The notes under the pieces were generated by a model. It saw only the letters and a list, made by a program, of their open reading frames with translations. It was not told the origin of the DNA and ran no database searches. Shown here in pieces: positions 35,700 through 45,277 of a DNA stretch of 64,000 bases (its first letter is position 1; every line of letters starts with the position of its first letter). The stretch spans positions 248,001 through 312,000 of the forward strand of contig NZ_QQBB01000005.1 of the NCBI RefSeq assembly GCF_003350535.1, written 5' to 3'. The position numbers and the translations under genes were made by a program. Source of the DNA: Microvirga subterranea. Lineage in GTDB: Bacteria > Pseudomonadota > Alphaproteobacteria > Rhizobiales > Beijerinckiaceae.

Positions 35700-38351
35700 T
35701 TACGCGCCACGCGGTTCCTCGAGGGAACGTGCGGCTATATCGCCTACATCGCGGGAAAGATTGGGCTTTCCGGCAATGCGCTGAAGGGCGTTTTTCGCGT
35801 GCGTCTGGCGCGTCTTTTCCATCATCCGCCAGCTGCTGAACGAGGTCAGCAACCGCGCCGCGAGCTGTGGGTTCAGCTCGTCCACCTGCAGCACAATATC
35901 GGCCAGGAAGTCGTATCCCGAACCGTCCTTCGCGTTGAACCGCACCTGGTTCAGCATCGCGAAACTGCCCACGAGCGCGCGCACGCGGTTGGGATTGCCG
36001 ATCGCGAAGGCCTGATGCTCCATGAGACGCCTCACGCGTTCGAGCGTGCCGTCCTCCGGGATCGCCGCCTGCAGCGTGAACCACTTGTCGAGCACGAGCG
36101 GCTCGTCGCGGTAGCGTTCCTCGAACCGGGCGAGCGCGGCCTCGCGTGCGTCGCCCGGAAGGGTCATCAGCACGCCGAGTGCTGCGAGCCGGTCCGTCAT
36201 ATTGCCGGCGTCGTCGACCTGCTCGACCGCAAGCTGCTCGCCCAGCGCCGCATCGGCCGCCGCCAGGAGATCGAGCGAGGCGTTCCGCAGCGCACGACGG
36301 CCCGCGCTCGCCGCGTCGGGGCTGTAGGGGCCGCGCTCGGCGAGAGAGTCGCGGAACCGATGAAGCGTTTCCCGGCAGGCTTGCCCGATGCGTCGGCGCA
36401 TGGCCTTGCGGGCATGGTGAATCGCGTCGGGATCGATGTCGCGGCCGATCTCCTGCGCGATGTCCGCCTCGCTCGGAAGGGCGAGGACGAGAGCCGCGAA
36501 GGCCGGATCGTCGAGGGCGTCCGCCTCCATGAAGGCGCACAGGGCGGAGGCGAGATCCGCAAGATCGGAATCGGCGACCGCATCGCCCTTCGCCTGCGCG
36601 ACGAGGAGACGCATGGCGACCGTCTGGGTCGCCTGCCAGCGGTTGAAGGCGTCGCTGTCGTGGCGGAGCAGCACGAGCAGCTCCTCGTTCGACAGGTCGA
36701 GCGACGTCCGCACCGGGGCCGAGAATTCGCGGAACAGGGACGGCACCGGCTGGGAGGTCACGCCCGTGAAGGCGAGGCTGTCGGCAGCCTTGTCGAGCAG
36801 GAAGACGCCCTGGGGGCTCACCCGATCGGAGGCGGCCTGCAGGGGCTCGCCGTCGCGGGACACGAGTCCGAGCGCGACCGGGATCGCCATCGGCTCCTTG
36901 TCCGGCTGGCCCGGCGTCGGCGGGGTCGCCTGCGTGAAGTCGAGGCGGTAGGTCTTCGCCGCCGGGTCGTAGGTTCCCGTCACGGTGACGCGGGGCGTGC
37001 CGGCCTGGGCGTACCAGCGGGCGAAATGCGACAGGTCGTGCCCGGTCACCTCCGCGAAGGCGGCGAGGAAGTCCTCCACGGTGGCGGCGGTGCCGTCGCA
37101 GCGCTCGAAATAGAGGTCCATCCCGCGCCGGAAATCCTCCGGGCCGATGATGGTCTTGAGCATGCGCACGATCTCGGCCCCCTTCTCGTAGACCGTCGCC
37201 GTGTAGAAGTTGTTGATCTCCCGGTACTGCGTCGGCCGCACCGGGTGGGAGAGGGGGCTCGCATCCTCCAGGAACTGGCGCGCCCGCAGGGTCTTCACCT
37301 CGGCGATGCGGTGCACGGGGCGCGAGCGCTCGTCGGACGAGAACTCCTGGTCGCGGAACACCGTGAGGCCCTCCTTCAGGCAGAGCTGGAACCAGTCGCG
37401 GCAGGTCACGCGGTTGCCGGACCAGTTGTGGAAGTACTCGTGCGCGATGATCGCCTCGATGTTGGCGTAGTCCACGTCCGTTGCGGTCTCCGGGCTCGCC
37501 AGCACGTACTTGTCGTTGAAGATGTTGAGGCCCTTGTTCTCCATCGCGCCCATGTTGAAGTCGGACACGGCCACGATGTTGAACACGTCGAGATCGTATT
37601 CGCGGCCGAAGACGCGCTCGTCCCAGCGCATGGAGCGCTCAAGCGCATCGAGGGCGTAGTCCGCGCGGCTCTCCTTGCCGGCCTCCACATAGATGGCGAG
37701 TTCCACCTCGCGGCCGCCCATGGTCCTGAACGTCTTGCCGACGCGGCCCAAGCGGCCGCCGACCAGCGCGAAGAGATAGGACGGCTTCGGGTGCGGATCG
37801 TGCCACACGGCATAGTGCCGGCCGGTGCCCGCGATCTCACCCGCCTCGATCCGGTTGCCGTTGCCGAGCAGGACAGGTGCCTCGTCCTTATCGGCCTCGA
37901 TGCGGGTGGTGTAGACCGCCATCACGTCCGGCCGGTCGAGGAAGTAGGTGATGCGCCGGAACCCTTCCGCCTCGCACTGGGTGCAGTAGTTCCCGCTGGA
38001 GCGGTAAAGGCCCATCAGCTTGGTGTTCGAGGTCGGGTCGATCTCCGTCTCGATGGTGAGGGTGAAGGGGCCGCGCGGCGGCTGGGTGATGGTGAGCGAT
38101 TGCGGCGAGGCCTCGAATTCGCTGTCGGGGAGGGGGCGGCCGTCGAGCGCGACGGATGTCAGGCTGACCTCGTCCCCGTCCAGGACCAGCGGCGCATCCG
38201 CGCGCCCCTTCGGATTCGGCCGCAGGGAAAGCGTGGCCGTGACGCGCGTCGCCGTGGGATGGAGCCGGACGTCGAGTTCGACCCGATCGATCAGGAAGTC
38301 GCTTGGCCGGTAATCCTCGAGGCGGACGATCTGGGCAATGTCGGTGCGCAT
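35700..38351 (-). CDS. pepN: Aminopeptidase N (PepN)
   Basis: An 883-residue M1 zinc aminopeptidase. The substrate-binding exopeptidase motif GAMEN is in DFNMGAMENKGLNIFN, and the zinc site HEYFHNW with a downstream Glu follows. The N-terminal MRTDIAQIVRLEDYRPSDF and long C-terminal helical domain are normal for the bacterial form. It trims N-terminal residues from peptides in the cytoplasm. A TTAA-rich upstream region lies past 38351. Confidence 0.95.
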   Translation of the reverse strand: MRTDIAQIVRLEDYRPSDFLIDRVELDVRLHPTATRVTATLSLRPNPKGRADAPLVLDGDEVSLTSVALDGRPLPDSEFEASPQSLTITQPPRGPFTLTIETEIDPTSNTKLMGLYRSSGNYCTQCEAEGFRRITYFLDRPDVMAVYTTRIEADKDEAPVLLGNGNRIEAGEIAGTGRHYAVWHDPHPKPSYLFALVGGRLGRVGKTFRTMGGREVELAIYVEAGKESRADYALDALERSMRWDERVFGREYDLDVFNIVAVSDFNMGAMENKGLNIFNDKYVLASPETATDVDYANIEAIIAHEYFHNWSGNRVTCRDWFQLCLKEGLTVFRDQEFSSDERSRPVHRIAEVKTLRARQFLEDASPLSHPVRPTQYREINNFYTATVYEKGAEIVRMLKTIIGPEDFRRGMDLYFERCDGTAATVEDFLAAFAEVTGHDLSHFARWYAQAGTPRVTVTGTYDPAAKTYRLDFTQATPPTPGQPDKEPMAIPVALGLVSRDGEPLQAASDRVSPQGVFLLDKAADSLAFTGVTSQPVPSLFREFSAPVRTSLDLSNEELLVLLRHDSDAFNRWQATQTVAMRLLVAQAKGDAVADSDLADLASALCAFMEADALDDPAFAALVLALPSEADIAQEIGRDIDPDAIHHARKAMRRRIGQACRETLHRFRDSLAERGPYSPDAASAGRRALRNASLDLLAAADAALGEQLAVEQVDDAGNMTDRLAALGVLMTLPGDAREAALARFEERYRDEPLVLDKWFTLQAAIPEDGTLERVRRLMEHQAFAIGNPNRVRALVGSFAMLNQVRFNAKDGSGYDFLADIVLQVDELNPQLAARLLTSFSSWRMMEKTRQTHAKNALQRIAGKPNLSRDVGDIAARSLEEPRGA

Positions 38352-38671
38352 CTTTCAGCTTTCGTGGGCGTCGCTCTGTCTTGTGATCTGGAGTCCCGGC
38401 CGGGTGGCGCAAGACCTCGGGATGGGGTCGGGCAATGGTTAATTTTCATTAAACATCATGAAGCTTTCCTGATGCTGGTGCAGCTTGGCCCTTGATCTTG
38501 CCGCAGGATGCGCCATCACGTAGCCGGAGAGTGACTCGATGTGATCTTTGGCTTTGGCGGCGCGACGACCCCATCCGTCATTCCGGGCTCCGCTGACGAG
38601 CCGCCCCGGAATGGCGGACCGAGATTCAACCTAGGCACCGCCCATATCGACCGCAAGAAGGGAAGACCGCC
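38352..38671. other. Intergenic region with TTAA motifs before gloA
   Basis: About 320 bases without a convincing gene. Near 38438 is TTAATTTTCATTAAAC: two TTAA separated by six bases, one short of the CtrA spacing, in the probable pepN promoter region. A dispersed repeat lies at 38575-38617. The rest shows no clear function. Confidence 0.4.
38575..38617. repeat. Short palindromic repeat (CCGTCATTCCGGG type)
   Basis: CCGTCATTCCGGG (38575-38587) and CCCGGAATGGCGG (38605-38617) form an inverted repeat with one mismatch. It shares its arms with the longer element at 61300-61437, so both belong to one dispersed family. Confidence 0.7.
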
Positions 38672-39112
38672 ATGGAATACCTGCACACGATGGTTCGGGT
38701 TTCGGACCTCGACAAATCCCTCGATTTCTTCTGCAACAAGTTCGGCCTCGTCGAAGTCCGCAGGACGGAAAACGAGAAGGGGCGCTACACCCTCGTGTTC
38801 CTCGCCGCCCCGGGCGACGTGGACAAGGCCAAGGACTCCAAGGCGCCCCTGCTCGAGCTCACCTATAACTGGGACGAGAAGGAGTATGCCGGAGGACGGA
38901 ATTTCGGTCATCTCGCCTACCGGGTCGATGACATTTATCAGACCTGCCAGAAGCTGATGGATGCGGGCGTCACCATCAACCGGCCGCCCCGCGACGGCTA
39001 CATGGCCTTCGTCAAGACCCCGGACAACATCTCGATCGAGCTGCTCCAGCGCGGCGAGCCCAAGGCCCCACAGGAGCCCTGGGCCTCCATGCCCAATACG
39101 GGAACCTGGTAG
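38672..39112 (+). CDS. gloA: Lactoylglutathione lyase (glyoxalase I)
   Basis: A 146-residue glyoxalase I that converts the methylglyoxal-glutathione adduct to lactoylglutathione. Two half-repeats: [20 protein letters not shown] and [18 protein letters not shown]. Likely metal ligands are H6 ([10 protein letters not shown]), a Glu in LLELTY, the His in FGHLAY and the Glu in SIELLQ. GAAGGGAAGACCGCC precedes the ATG. Confidence 0.92.
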   Translation: MEYLHTMVRVSDLDKSLDFFCNKFGLVEVRRTENEKGRYTLVFLAAPGDVDKAKDSKAPLLELTYNWDEKEYAGGRNFGHLAYRVDDIYQTCQKLMDAGVTINRPPRDGYMAFVKTPDNISIELLQRGEPKAPQEPWASMPNTGTW

Positions 39113-39209
39113 GATTCAAGCGTTTCAGGCGCCCTGAGGCTCACCGTGAAAGGGCGCGGCTTGCGCGCCCAAAGATGGTGTTGGCGAAAAGCGCTTGCTC
39201 CGTCATTGT

Positions 39210-39235
39210 ACCCGGCTCACCATAAGGAGCCGGGT
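39210..39235. promoter_or_regulatory. Hairpin just upstream of xdhA
   Basis: ACCCGGCTC (39210-39218) pairs with GAGCCGGGT (39227-39235) around an eight-base loop. It ends nine bases before the GGAGGA ribosome site of xdhA (39244-39249). It lacks a T tail, so it may affect translation or messenger stability rather than end transcription. Confidence 0.5.
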
Positions 39236-39255
39236 CCAACCGGCGGAGGACGATA

Positions 39256-40737
39256 GTGACACGGGATGCGATCCGCTTCTGGCGGCATGGACGAGTTGTC
39301 GAAGTCACGGGCTTTCACCCGCGCACCACGCTTCTGGACTATTTGAGGCTCAACGAGCGCAAGCTCGGCACCAAGGAAGGCTGCGCCGAGGGCGATTGCG
39401 GCGCGTGCACCGTCGCGCTCGGGCGGGTTCGGGGCGGACGGGTGCGGTACGAACCGGTCAATGCCTGCATCCTGCTTCTCGGCCAGGTCGACGGCGCGGA
39501 GCTCGTGACCGTCGAGGATCTCGCGGTCGGGGACGATCTGCACCCGGTCCAGGCCGCCATGGTGGCGCGCCACGGCTCGCAATGCGGCTTCTGCACGCCT
39601 GGCATCGTCATGAGCCTCTTCGCGCTCTACCACGAAGGCGGGCGCCCCCTCGACCGTCAGGCGGCGAACGACGCGCTCGCGGGCAATCTGTGCCGCTGCA
39701 CCGGTTACCGCCCCATCGTCGACGCAGCGCTCGACGCGTGCAGCGCGGAGGCAGGCGACCACTTCACGAAAGCGAGCGACGCGACCGTCCAGGGCCTCAC
39801 GGCGCTGGCCGACGGGCGGGATCTTTTCATAGGAGACGCGGCGCGCTTCTTCGCCGCACCGGCGAGCGAGGATTCGCTCGCGGCGCTCTACGCGCAGCAC
39901 CCCGACGCCACGCTGGTCGCAGGCTGCACCGATGTGGGCCTGTGGGTCACGAAAGGAATGGCCGAGCTCGACAGGGTCATCTGGCTCGGCCGCGTCGCCG
40001 GCCTCGACATCATCGAGGATTCCGACGACGCGCTCGCCATCGGCGCCACCGCAACGCATGCGCAGGCCTATTCTTCGCTCGCGCGGATCGATGCGGATCT
40101 CGGCGAGCTCATGCGGCGCTTCGGTTCGGCGCAGGTGCGCGCCTCAGGCACGGTGGGCGGCAACATCGCCAACGGCTCGCCGATCGGCGACCTCGCGCCC
40201 GCGCTGATCGCGCTGGACTCCACGATCGAGCTGCGCCGCGGCGACGCGACCCGCACCCTTCCGCTCGAAAGCTTCTTCATCGCCTATCGCCGGCAGGACC
40301 GGCAGCCCGGCGAGTACCTGCGCCGCGTCACGGTGCCGAAGCTGAAGGCGCACGAGGTCTTTCGCGCCTACAAGGTGTCGAAGCGGTTCGATGAAGACAT
40401 CTCGGCCGCCATGGGGGCATTCAGGTTCACCCTCGACGGCCGCCGCGTCGCCTCCGCGCGAATCGCCTTCGGGGGCATGGCGGGAATTCCGAAGCGCGCC
40501 ACGGAAACCGAGCAGGCGCTCGCCGGCATCTCGCTCGACGATCCGTCCGCCTGGGGCGAGGCGCTCGCCGCCATCGGGCGCGACTACCAGCCCCTCGACG
40601 ATCATCGCGCCTCGGCCGCGTACCGTTCGACTGTGGCGCGCAACCTCCTGTTCAAGGCGTTGAGCGAGACCGCCTCCGGCCGAACCGACGCGACCCGTCT
40701 CGTCGGCGGGCGCGAGGCCCTCGAGGCCGCGGAGTAG
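39256..40737 (+). CDS. xdhA: Xanthine dehydrogenase small subunit (XdhA)
   Basis: A 493-residue subunit carrying two [2Fe-2S] clusters and FAD, moving electrons from hypoxanthine or xanthine oxidation to NAD. Iron-sulfur Cys lie in KEGCAEGDCGACTVAL, QCGFCTPGIVMSLF and LCRCTGYRPIVDA. A FAD-binding domain follows (TLVAGCTDVGLWV, AQVRASGTVGGNIANGSPIG). The GTG start at 39256 has GGAGGA seven bases upstream. XdhB starts three bases after its stop. Confidence 0.95.
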   Translation: MTRDAIRFWRHGRVVEVTGFHPRTTLLDYLRLNERKLGTKEGCAEGDCGACTVALGRVRGGRVRYEPVNACILLLGQVDGAELVTVEDLAVGDDLHPVQAAMVARHGSQCGFCTPGIVMSLFALYHEGGRPLDRQAANDALAGNLCRCTGYRPIVDAALDACSAEAGDHFTKASDATVQGLTALADGRDLFIGDAARFFAAPASEDSLAALYAQHPDATLVAGCTDVGLWVTKGMAELDRVIWLGRVAGLDIIEDSDDALAIGATATHAQAYSSLARIDADLGELMRRFGSAQVRASGTVGGNIANGSPIGDLAPALIALDSTIELRRGDATRTLPLESFFIAYRRQDRQPGEYLRRVTVPKLKAHEVFRAYKVSKRFDEDISAAMGAFRFTLDGRRVASARIAFGGMAGIPKRATETEQALAGISLDDPSAWGEALAAIGRDYQPLDDHRASAAYRSTVARNLLFKALSETASGRTDATRLVGGREALEAAE

Positions 40738-40740
40738 GCG

Positions 40741-43101
40741 ATGAACGAGCGTATCAAGATGGACGTTCCCGCCGCTTCCCCTCTCCGCCACGATGATGCG
40801 GCCGAGACCCTTCGCCACGTCCGCCAGCCGTTGCCGCACGATTCCGGCCGCAAGCACGTGCAGGGCACGGCCCAGTACATCGACGACATCCGCGAGCCCG
40901 AGGGCACGCTGCACGTCGCCATCGGCCAGTCGCCGAAGGCGCGCGGGCGGCTGATCTCCCTCGACGTCTCCGCCGGGCGCGCGGTGCCGGGCGTCGTTGC
41001 GGTGCTCACCGCCGACGACATTCCGGGCAAGAACGACGTGTCGCCCGCCTTCGGCGACGACCGGCTCTTCGTCGAGGACGTGATCGACTTCCTCGGCCAG
41101 GCGGTGTTCGCGGTGGTCGCGACGAACCGCGACGTGGCGCGTCGCGCCGTGAAGCTCGCCGTGATGGAGATCGAGCACGAGCGTCCCAGCATCACCGTCG
41201 AAGATGCGCTGGAGCGCGGCGAGACCGTGCTGCCGGACTACGCCTTCGGACGCGGCGACGCCAATGCGGCGATTGCGGCTTCGCCGCGCTCGCTCGCAGG
41301 CCAGTTCCGCGTCGGCGGGCAGGAGCATTTCTATCTCGAAGGACAGGTCGCGCTCGCCATTCCGGGCGAGGACGGCGACGTTCACGTTTATTCCTCGACG
41401 CAGCATCCGAGCGAGGTGCAGCACGTGGTTGCGCGCGTGCTCGACATCCCCGATTCTTATGTGGTCTGCGAGACGCGCCGCATGGGCGGCGGCTTCGGCG
41501 GCAAGGAGAGCCAGGCGACGCAATGGGCCGTGACGGCGGCGCTCGCGGCGCGTGTCACCGGGCGTCCGTGCAAGCTGCGCCTCGACCGCGACGACGACTT
41601 CATCCTCACCGGCAAGCGCCACGACTTCCGCTGCGACTGGAGCGTCGGCTTCGACGAGGACGGGCGCATTCAGGGCTATGCGGTGGAGCTTCTCGCCCGC
41701 TGCGGCTGCTCGGCCGATCTCTCCGGCGGCGTCGTCGACCGCGCCATGTTCCATGCCGACAACGCCTATTGGATGCCGGCGGTGCATGTGGGCTCGAAGC
41801 GGCTCAAGACCAACACCGTGTCGAACACCGCCTTCCGCGGGTTCGGCGGACCGCAAGGGATGCTCGCGGCCGAGCATGTGATGGACCAGATCGCCTGGGC
41901 GACGGGGCGCGACCCGCTCGACGTGCGCTACGCGAACTTCTACCGCCCTGGAGGCAACCACACGCCCTTCGGCATGGAGGTGGAGGAGACCGACACGCTC
42001 CTCGGCCTCGTGCAGAATCTGGAGCGCAGCTCCGACTACCGCGCACGGCGCCAGGAGATCGCCGCCTTCAACGCGTCCTCGCCGATCATGAAGCGTGGGC
42101 TGGCGCTGACCCCGGTGAAGTTCGGCATCAGCTTCACGCTCACCCATCTCAACCAGGCGGGCGCGCTCGTGCACGTCTATCAGGACGGGTCCGTGCACCT
42201 CAACCACGGCGGCACCGAGATGGGGCAGGGGCTCTACATCAAGGTGGCGCAGGTGGTGGCGGAGGAGTTCGGCATCGCCATGGAGCGCGTGCGCATCACC
42301 GCGACCACCACCGCGAAGGTGCCGAACACGTCCCCAACCGCCGCCTCGTCAGGATCGGACCTCAACGGCATGGCGGCGCGGGTCGCGGCGGGCGCCATCA
42401 AGCGCCGCATGATCGCCCACGCGGCGAAGGCTTACGACGTGCCGGAGGAGCAGGTCGAGTTCCGCGACGACCGCGTGTTCATCGGCAACGAGAGCCTGTC
42501 CTTCACCGAGCTCGCGAGGAAATGCATCCAGGCCCGCGTGGCGCTTTCCGAGGCGGGCCACTACGCCACGCCGAAGATCACCTGGAACCGCGACAAGGCG
42601 ACGGGCCGCCCGTTCTTCTACTTCGCGTACGGGGCGGCCTGCTCCGAGGTGATCGTCGACACCCTGACCGGCGAGAACCGCCTGCTGCGGGCGGACATCC
42701 TCCACGACGTCGGCAAGTCGCTGAACCCCGCCATCGACATCGGCCAGATCGAAGGAGGCTTCGTTCAGGGCATGGGCTGGCTCACCACCGAGGAACTGGT
42801 GTTCAACAGCGAGGGACGCCTGCTCACGCACGCCCCCTCCACCTACAAGATCCCGGTCGCGTCCGACGTGCCGGCGGATTTCCGCGTTGCGCTCTATCCC
42901 AACGCCAACCGGGAGGAGACGATCTACCGGTCGAAGGCGGTGGGCGAGCCGCCGATCATGCTGGCGAACAGCGTCTTCTGCGCGCTCGCCGATGCGGTGC
43001 ATTCGCTCGATCCGTCGAAGGCCGTTCCGCTCGATGCGCCGGCGACCCCGGAGGCGATCCTGCGCGCCTGCGAGGCCCTGCGCGGGAGGCCCATGGGGTG
43101 A
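40741..43101 (+). CDS. xdhB: Xanthine dehydrogenase large subunit (XdhB)
   Basis: A 786-residue molybdenum-cofactor subunit that hydroxylates purines. Family motifs: ETRRMGGGFGGKESQA, TNTVSNTAFRGFGGPQGMLA, HLNHGGTEMGQGLYIKVAQV and TSPTAASSGSDLNG. Near the end, NRDKATGRPFFYFAYGAAC and VGEPPIMLANSVFCAL carry the catalytic-base Glu (GEPP). The last four bases overlap the XdhC start. Confidence 0.95.
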   Translation: MNERIKMDVPAASPLRHDDAAETLRHVRQPLPHDSGRKHVQGTAQYIDDIREPEGTLHVAIGQSPKARGRLISLDVSAGRAVPGVVAVLTADDIPGKNDVSPAFGDDRLFVEDVIDFLGQAVFAVVATNRDVARRAVKLAVMEIEHERPSITVEDALERGETVLPDYAFGRGDANAAIAASPRSLAGQFRVGGQEHFYLEGQVALAIPGEDGDVHVYSSTQHPSEVQHVVARVLDIPDSYVVCETRRMGGGFGGKESQATQWAVTAALAARVTGRPCKLRLDRDDDFILTGKRHDFRCDWSVGFDEDGRIQGYAVELLARCGCSADLSGGVVDRAMFHADNAYWMPAVHVGSKRLKTNTVSNTAFRGFGGPQGMLAAEHVMDQIAWATGRDPLDVRYANFYRPGGNHTPFGMEVEETDTLLGLVQNLERSSDYRARRQEIAAFNASSPIMKRGLALTPVKFGISFTLTHLNQAGALVHVYQDGSVHLNHGGTEMGQGLYIKVAQVVAEEFGIAMERVRITATTTAKVPNTSPTAASSGSDLNGMAARVAAGAIKRRMIAHAAKAYDVPEEQVEFRDDRVFIGNESLSFTELARKCIQARVALSEAGHYATPKITWNRDKATGRPFFYFAYGAACSEVIVDTLTGENRLLRADILHDVGKSLNPAIDIGQIEGGFVQGMGWLTTEELVFNSEGRLLTHAPSTYKIPVASDVPADFRVALYPNANREETIYRSKAVGEPPIMLANSVFCALADAVHSLDPSKAVPLDAPATPEAILRACEALRGRPMG

Positions 43102-44069
43102 AAGTCTGGCACCAGCTTGCGGAGCTCGTCCGCCGCCACGACGCGGCGGCCCTCGTCAGCGTCCACGACGTGAAGGGATCGGCCCCGCGCGAGGCCGGCG
43201 CCTGCATGGTCGTGCGCCGCGACGGGGCGTTCCACGGCACCATCGGCGGCGGCCAGCTCGAATTCCTGATGCTCGACATCGCCCGCGGCATGCTGGAGCG
43301 CCATGAGCGCCCGGCGCGCTTCGTCGATCAGGCGCTCGGCCCCGATCTCGGCCAGTGCTGCGGCGGGCGGGTCAAGATCCTCATCGAGACCTTCGGCAAG
43401 CAGGACCTGGAGGACATCGACTCCCTCGTCGAGGCCGAGGAGGAGGGCGAGTTCGAGGTCGAATGCCGCCTGGTGGACGGTCGCGTCGTGCGCGACCTGT
43501 CCTCGGCGGTCGGCGACGACAAGGGCACCCAATGGCGCGAGACCCACGGGGAGAACCGGACGCCGGTGCTCATCTTCGGGGCAGGCCATGTCGGCCGTGC
43601 CCTCGTGCTGGCGCTGGCGCCGCTGCCGTTTGCCGTCCGCTGGCTCGACGACCGGGAAGGGGCCTTCCCGTCCCACATGCCCGCCAACGCGACGGCGGTG
43701 CGCATGCAGGATCCGGCCGCCGAGATCGCCAACGCGCCCGCCAATGCGGTCGTCCTGGTCATGACCCACGACCACCCCCTCGACATGGCGATCACGGAGG
43801 CGGCGCTCCGCCGGGGCTTCCCGTATGTGGGCCTGATCGGCAGCGCCACGAAGCGGGCGCGGTTCGAGAAGCGGTTCCGGGAGATGGGCCTGTCCGACCG
43901 GCAGATCCGCGCCTTGGTCTGCCCGATCGGGCTTCCCGGCATCAAGGCCAAGGAGCCGGCGGTGATCGCGGCTTCCGTTGCGGCACAACTCCTCCAGGTG
44001 CGGGAGCGGCGCTCGTCCGTGTTAAATTTCTCGCGTCCGGCCGCCGCAAACGATAAAACCGCCCTATGA
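43098..44069 (+). CDS. xdhC: Xanthine dehydrogenase accessory protein XdhC
   Basis: A 323-residue protein that delivers sulfurated molybdenum cofactor to XdhB. The N-terminal XdhC domain shows SVHDVKGSAPREAGACMVV, GTIGGGQLEF and LGPDLGQCCGGRVKIL. The C-terminal Rossmann-type domain has VLIFGAGHVGRALVLAL and YVGLIGSATKRARF. GTG 43098 overlaps the xdhB stop (GTGA), and its own stop overlaps the guanine deaminase ATG. Confidence 0.94.
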   Translation: MKVWHQLAELVRRHDAAALVSVHDVKGSAPREAGACMVVRRDGAFHGTIGGGQLEFLMLDIARGMLERHERPARFVDQALGPDLGQCCGGRVKILIETFGKQDLEDIDSLVEAEEEGEFEVECRLVDGRVVRDLSSAVGDDKGTQWRETHGENRTPVLIFGAGHVGRALVLALAPLPFAVRWLDDREGAFPSHMPANATAVRMQDPAAEIANAPANAVVLVMTHDHPLDMAITEAALRRGFPYVGLIGSATKRARFEKRFREMGLSDRQIRALVCPIGLPGIKAKEPAVIAASVAAQLLQVRERRSSVLNFSRPAAANDKTAL

Positions 44070-44551
44070 CACACGACCAAGCAGAAGATCAGCGCCATCT
44101 CGCCCGCGCTGTCGCTCTTTCGCGCGAGCACATGCACGAAGGCGCCGGCGGCCCATTCGGGGCCGTGATCGTGCGCGACGGCAAGGTGCTGGCCGAGGGC
44201 TGGAACCGGGTGACCTCCACCAACGACCCGACGGCGCATGCCGAGGTGACGGCGATCCGCCGCGCCTGCGAGGCGGTGGGCGATTTCGCGCTCCACGGCG
44301 CCACCCTCTATACGAGCTGCGAGCCGTGCCCCATGTGTCTGGCCTCCGCCTACTGGGCCCGGGTGTCCCGGATCGTCTACGCCAACACCCGGCAGGATGC
44401 GGCCGAGATCGGCTTCGACGACAGCCTGATCTACGACGAGATCCCGAAGGATCCGACCGAGCGCCTCATCCCCATGGACCACCTGCCGAGCCTGGAGGCC
44501 AGAGCGGTGTTCGAGGCCTGGGCGAACAAGCCCGACAAGGTCTCCTATTAA
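44066..44551 (+). CDS. guaD: Guanine deaminase (CMP/dCMP deaminase fold)
   Basis: A 161-residue zinc deaminase. Zinc ligands: H58 in the HAE motif (PTAHAEVTAIRRA, with catalytic E60), C88 and C91 (SCEPCPMC). The C-terminal DDSLIYDEIPKDPTERLIPM segment is like small guanine deaminases. Position overlapping xdhC fits conversion of guanine to xanthine, the XdhAB substrate, though other nucleobase deaminases share the fold. Confidence 0.85.
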   Translation: MTHDQAEDQRHLARAVALSREHMHEGAGGPFGAVIVRDGKVLAEGWNRVTSTNDPTAHAEVTAIRRACEAVGDFALHGATLYTSCEPCPMCLASAYWARVSRIVYANTRQDAAEIGFDDSLIYDEIPKDPTERLIPMDHLPSLEARAVFEAWANKPDKVSY

Positions 44552-44611
44552 AGAAACCGCCTGCCCATCCTATCTCAAGAACCAGACCGTCAACCTCCCG
44601 AGGCCCCAGCC

Positions 44612-45256
44612 ATGCCCCGCGTCACCACCATCGTCCGCAAGCCCGCCGTGAAGGCCGACCGCGTCGTCGACACGATCACCCTCGACCACGCGGCCCGCAA
44701 CCGCCGCGAGGGCGTGCTGAAAGGCGAGGGCGGGACCGAGATCCGGCTCGACCTCGACATGGAGACCACCATCAACGACGGCGACGCCCTGCGGCTCGAG
44801 GACGGGCGCCTCGTCCAGGTGAAGGCCGCGCCGGAGCGCCTGCTGGAGGTGAAGGCCGAGAACCCCTTGCGCCTCACGCGCCTCGCCTGGCATCTCGGCA
44901 GCCAGCACGGCCTCGTCGAGGTGGCGGCGGATGCGATCTACGTGGAGAACGACCCCGTGATCGCCGAGCTGGTGCGCGGGCAGGGCTGCACCGCGACCCC
45001 GGTCGAGCGCCCGTTCCGGCCAGAGCGCAGCGCCCACCATTGCGACCACGATCACGGCCACGGACATCACCACCACGGCCATGCGCATGGTCATTCCCAT
45101 GGGCATGAGCACGATCATGGCCACGCCCATGCCCACGCTCACGTCCATCACGACCACAAGCATGATCATGATCACCACCACGATCACGATCATGGCCACG
45201 AGCACGGCCCGGGCTGCGGATGCGGCCACCATCACGGGCACAAGCACGACCACTGA
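44612..45256 (+). CDS. ureE: Urease accessory protein UreE with long His-rich tail
   Basis: A 214-residue nickel chaperone. The UreE body (residues 1 to about 135) shows DTITLDHAARNRREGVLKGE, INDGDALRLEDGRLVQV and RLAWHLGSQHGLVEV. The tail, about 75 residues, holds roughly 38 His mixed with Asp, Gly and Ala plus a GCGCG. Such tails bind many nickel ions. No urease structural genes are in the window, so partners must lie elsewhere; storing nickel for other enzymes is possible. Confidence 0.92.
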   Translation: MPRVTTIVRKPAVKADRVVDTITLDHAARNRREGVLKGEGGTEIRLDLDMETTINDGDALRLEDGRLVQVKAAPERLLEVKAENPLRLTRLAWHLGSQHGLVEVAADAIYVENDPVIAELVRGQGCTATPVERPFRPERSAHHCDHDHGHGHHHHGHAHGHSHGHEHDHGHAHAHAHVHHDHKHDHDHHHDHDHGHEHGPGCGCGHHHGHKHDH

Positions 45257-45277
45257 CCGGCTCTACCGGACGCCGCC

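Noticed and set aside
35549..35839. Plus-strand frame of 96 codons overlapping the pepN end
   Set aside because: It runs into pepN on the opposite strand, and has no family and no ribosome site.
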